Shown: in pieces, positions 63,418 through 64,000 of the stretch
How the letters are laid out: every line of letters begins with the position of its first letter
How positions within the stretch are numbered: position 1 is the stretch's first letter
Assembly: GCA_963695135.1 (NCBI GenBank)
Contig: CAVOGA010000003.1
Span: 124,001 to 188,000, forward strand
DNA from: Marinihelvus sp963695135
GTDB lineage: Bacteria; Pseudomonadota; Gammaproteobacteria; Xanthomonadales; SZUA-36
Length of the DNA: 64,000 nt
Direction: 5' to 3'
Program-made: the position numbers and the translations under genes
Notes under the pieces: generated by a model
Databases searched by the model: none
Told to the model about the DNA's origin: nothing
Seen by the model: only the letters and a program-made list of their open reading frames with translations

Positions 63418-63605
63418 GCCGGTCTCTCCGGAAAATGGCAGATCAGGACCAGCCGGGCTCCTGGTTCATGCCGCGACTGACCGGTGGCGAGTCCTACCGC
63501 CAAGCCCTTCATTATCCCGCATTGACCGGGCCAGGTCAGCCCCGCGGCATCCAGCCGGCGAACGCTTCGGCTATCATGCGCAGGGAGTCCTGCCGGAACA
63601 ATGCT

Positions 63606-64000
63606 GTGACCACCGCAATGCTCTATGACTTCATGCTGGTTCCCGGCGGTGCAGAACGCCTGACACTGCACGCCCTGTCGCAGCACCCGGACTGGACCCT
63701 GATCACCGCCTTTACCGATGATTCGGCCTTCGAAGACTCCGCCCTTCCACTGGACCGGCTGCAGACGCTGACAAGCCTGAGCCGGCGCCAGGGCTGGCAA
63801 GTGCTGAAGGCCCTGCATGCCTTTGAACGGGCGGCACCTGCCCTGGCCTCCTTTGACCGGCTCCTGTTCAGCGGGGCCTATGCGCCGGCCGCGGTCAACG
63901 GCCGGGATGCCGGGGGCAATTTCTACTACTGCCATACACCGCCGCGTTTCGCCTATGACCTTGCGGACTGGTATCGACGCGCCGCGCGCCCCTGGCAGCG
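63606..64000 (+). CDS. Family 4 glycosyltransferase, cut by the right edge
   Basis: N-terminal ~131 residues of a GT-B glycosyltransferase: AMLYDFMLVPGGAERLTLHA is the usual HDFxxxPGGAER opening, followed by LLFSGAYAPAAVN and YYCHTPPRFAYDL. The GTG at 63606 aligns best with relatives; ATG at 63618 is an alternative. Divergent from wzm across a 188-bp spacer where no clear promoter was recognised. Acceptor unknown. Confidence 0.85.
   Translation, partial: MTTAMLYDFMLVPGGAERLTLHALSQHPDWTLITAFTDDSAFEDSALPLDRLQTLTSLSRRQGWQVLKALHAFERAAPALASFDRLLFSGAYAPAAVNGRDAGGNFYYCHTPPRFAYDLADWYRRAARPWQ

Noticed and set aside
1..64000. tRNA, rRNA, insertion sequences, prophage
   Set aside because: Reading both strands, I saw no T-loop/acceptor pattern, rRNA segment, transposase, integrase or terminal repeats. 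A covariance-model scan would be needed to exclude a tRNA fully.

Overview
The window reads as GC-rich chromosomal core DNA from a heterotrophic, respiring gammaproteobacterium. Evidence: the rpsP-rimM-trmD-rplS cluster next to ffh and a ypjD-like gene, the rpsF-rpsR-rplI-dnaB-alr cluster, an FNR regulator beside hemN, the periplasmic MsrPQ pair, and a phhA-phhB pair with an Lrp-type regulator. Several accessory genes (PQQ-type sugar dehydrogenase with a C-terminal GLNDAWFDPATAGQGFF module, sigma factor plus Ser/Thr kinase with TPRs, bactofilin) resemble those of marine Chromatiales/Wenzhouxiangella-like bacteria; that placement is inference. No phage, insertion sequence, CRISPR array, rRNA or tRNA gene was recognised.

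Layout. 1-12.8 kb is informational core: htpG (cut by the left edge), the ribosomal protein/tRNA-methylation operon, a GNAT gene on the other strand, ffh, ypjD, radA, a PspF-like activator, then alr, dnaB, rplI, rpsR and rpsF on the minus strand. 13-19.7 kb holds an ICMT-like membrane protein, a deoxynucleoside kinase, a small secreted protein, serA-serC, and the Lrp regulator divergent from phhA-phhB, ending in a strong terminator. 19.7-27.5 kb has a small membrane protein, two divergent 2-oxoglutarate/Fe(II) oxygenases, ppc, and an EamA-MATE transporter pair. 27.5-40 kb has a DUF748 envelope protein, a PQQ-type dehydrogenase, msrP-msrQ, a CNNM/CBS protein, a GH92-like lipoprotein that has lost signature residues, two small zinc proteins and a CPA2 antiporter. 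39.7-43.3 kb has fnr, hemN, a methyltransferase-like protein and a bactofilin. 43.4-57.4 kb carries secreted enzymes (serine hydrolase, VPS10-type propeller protein, M3 peptidase lipoprotein), the sigma-kinase unit, a candidate small RNA and a molybdenum hydroxylase pair. 57.4-64 kb is surface polysaccharide: galE, rmlBAC, two glycosyltransferases and an ABC exporter (wzm-wzt).

Genes working together: trmD/rimM/L19/S16 and S6/S18/L9 serve translation; serA and serC make serine; PhhA and PhhB turn phenylalanine to tyrosine and recycle the pterin; MsrP and MsrQ repair periplasmic methionine; FNR probably controls hemN through a well placed site; the last 6 kb make and export nucleotide-sugar-derived glycan.

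A striking property of the sequence is about 21 reading-frame breaks in otherwise well conserved genes (htpG, serA, DUF748, hemN, the VPS10 protein, sigma factor, kinase, molybdenum hydroxylase, M3 peptidase). Nearly all have the same sign: one extra base, mostly G or C. They are dense between 45 and 56.4 kb and absent from 16.4-28.8 kb and from 56.4 kb to the end. The simplest reading is insertion errors in the assembly, so these genes are annotated as intact coding regions with break positions given.
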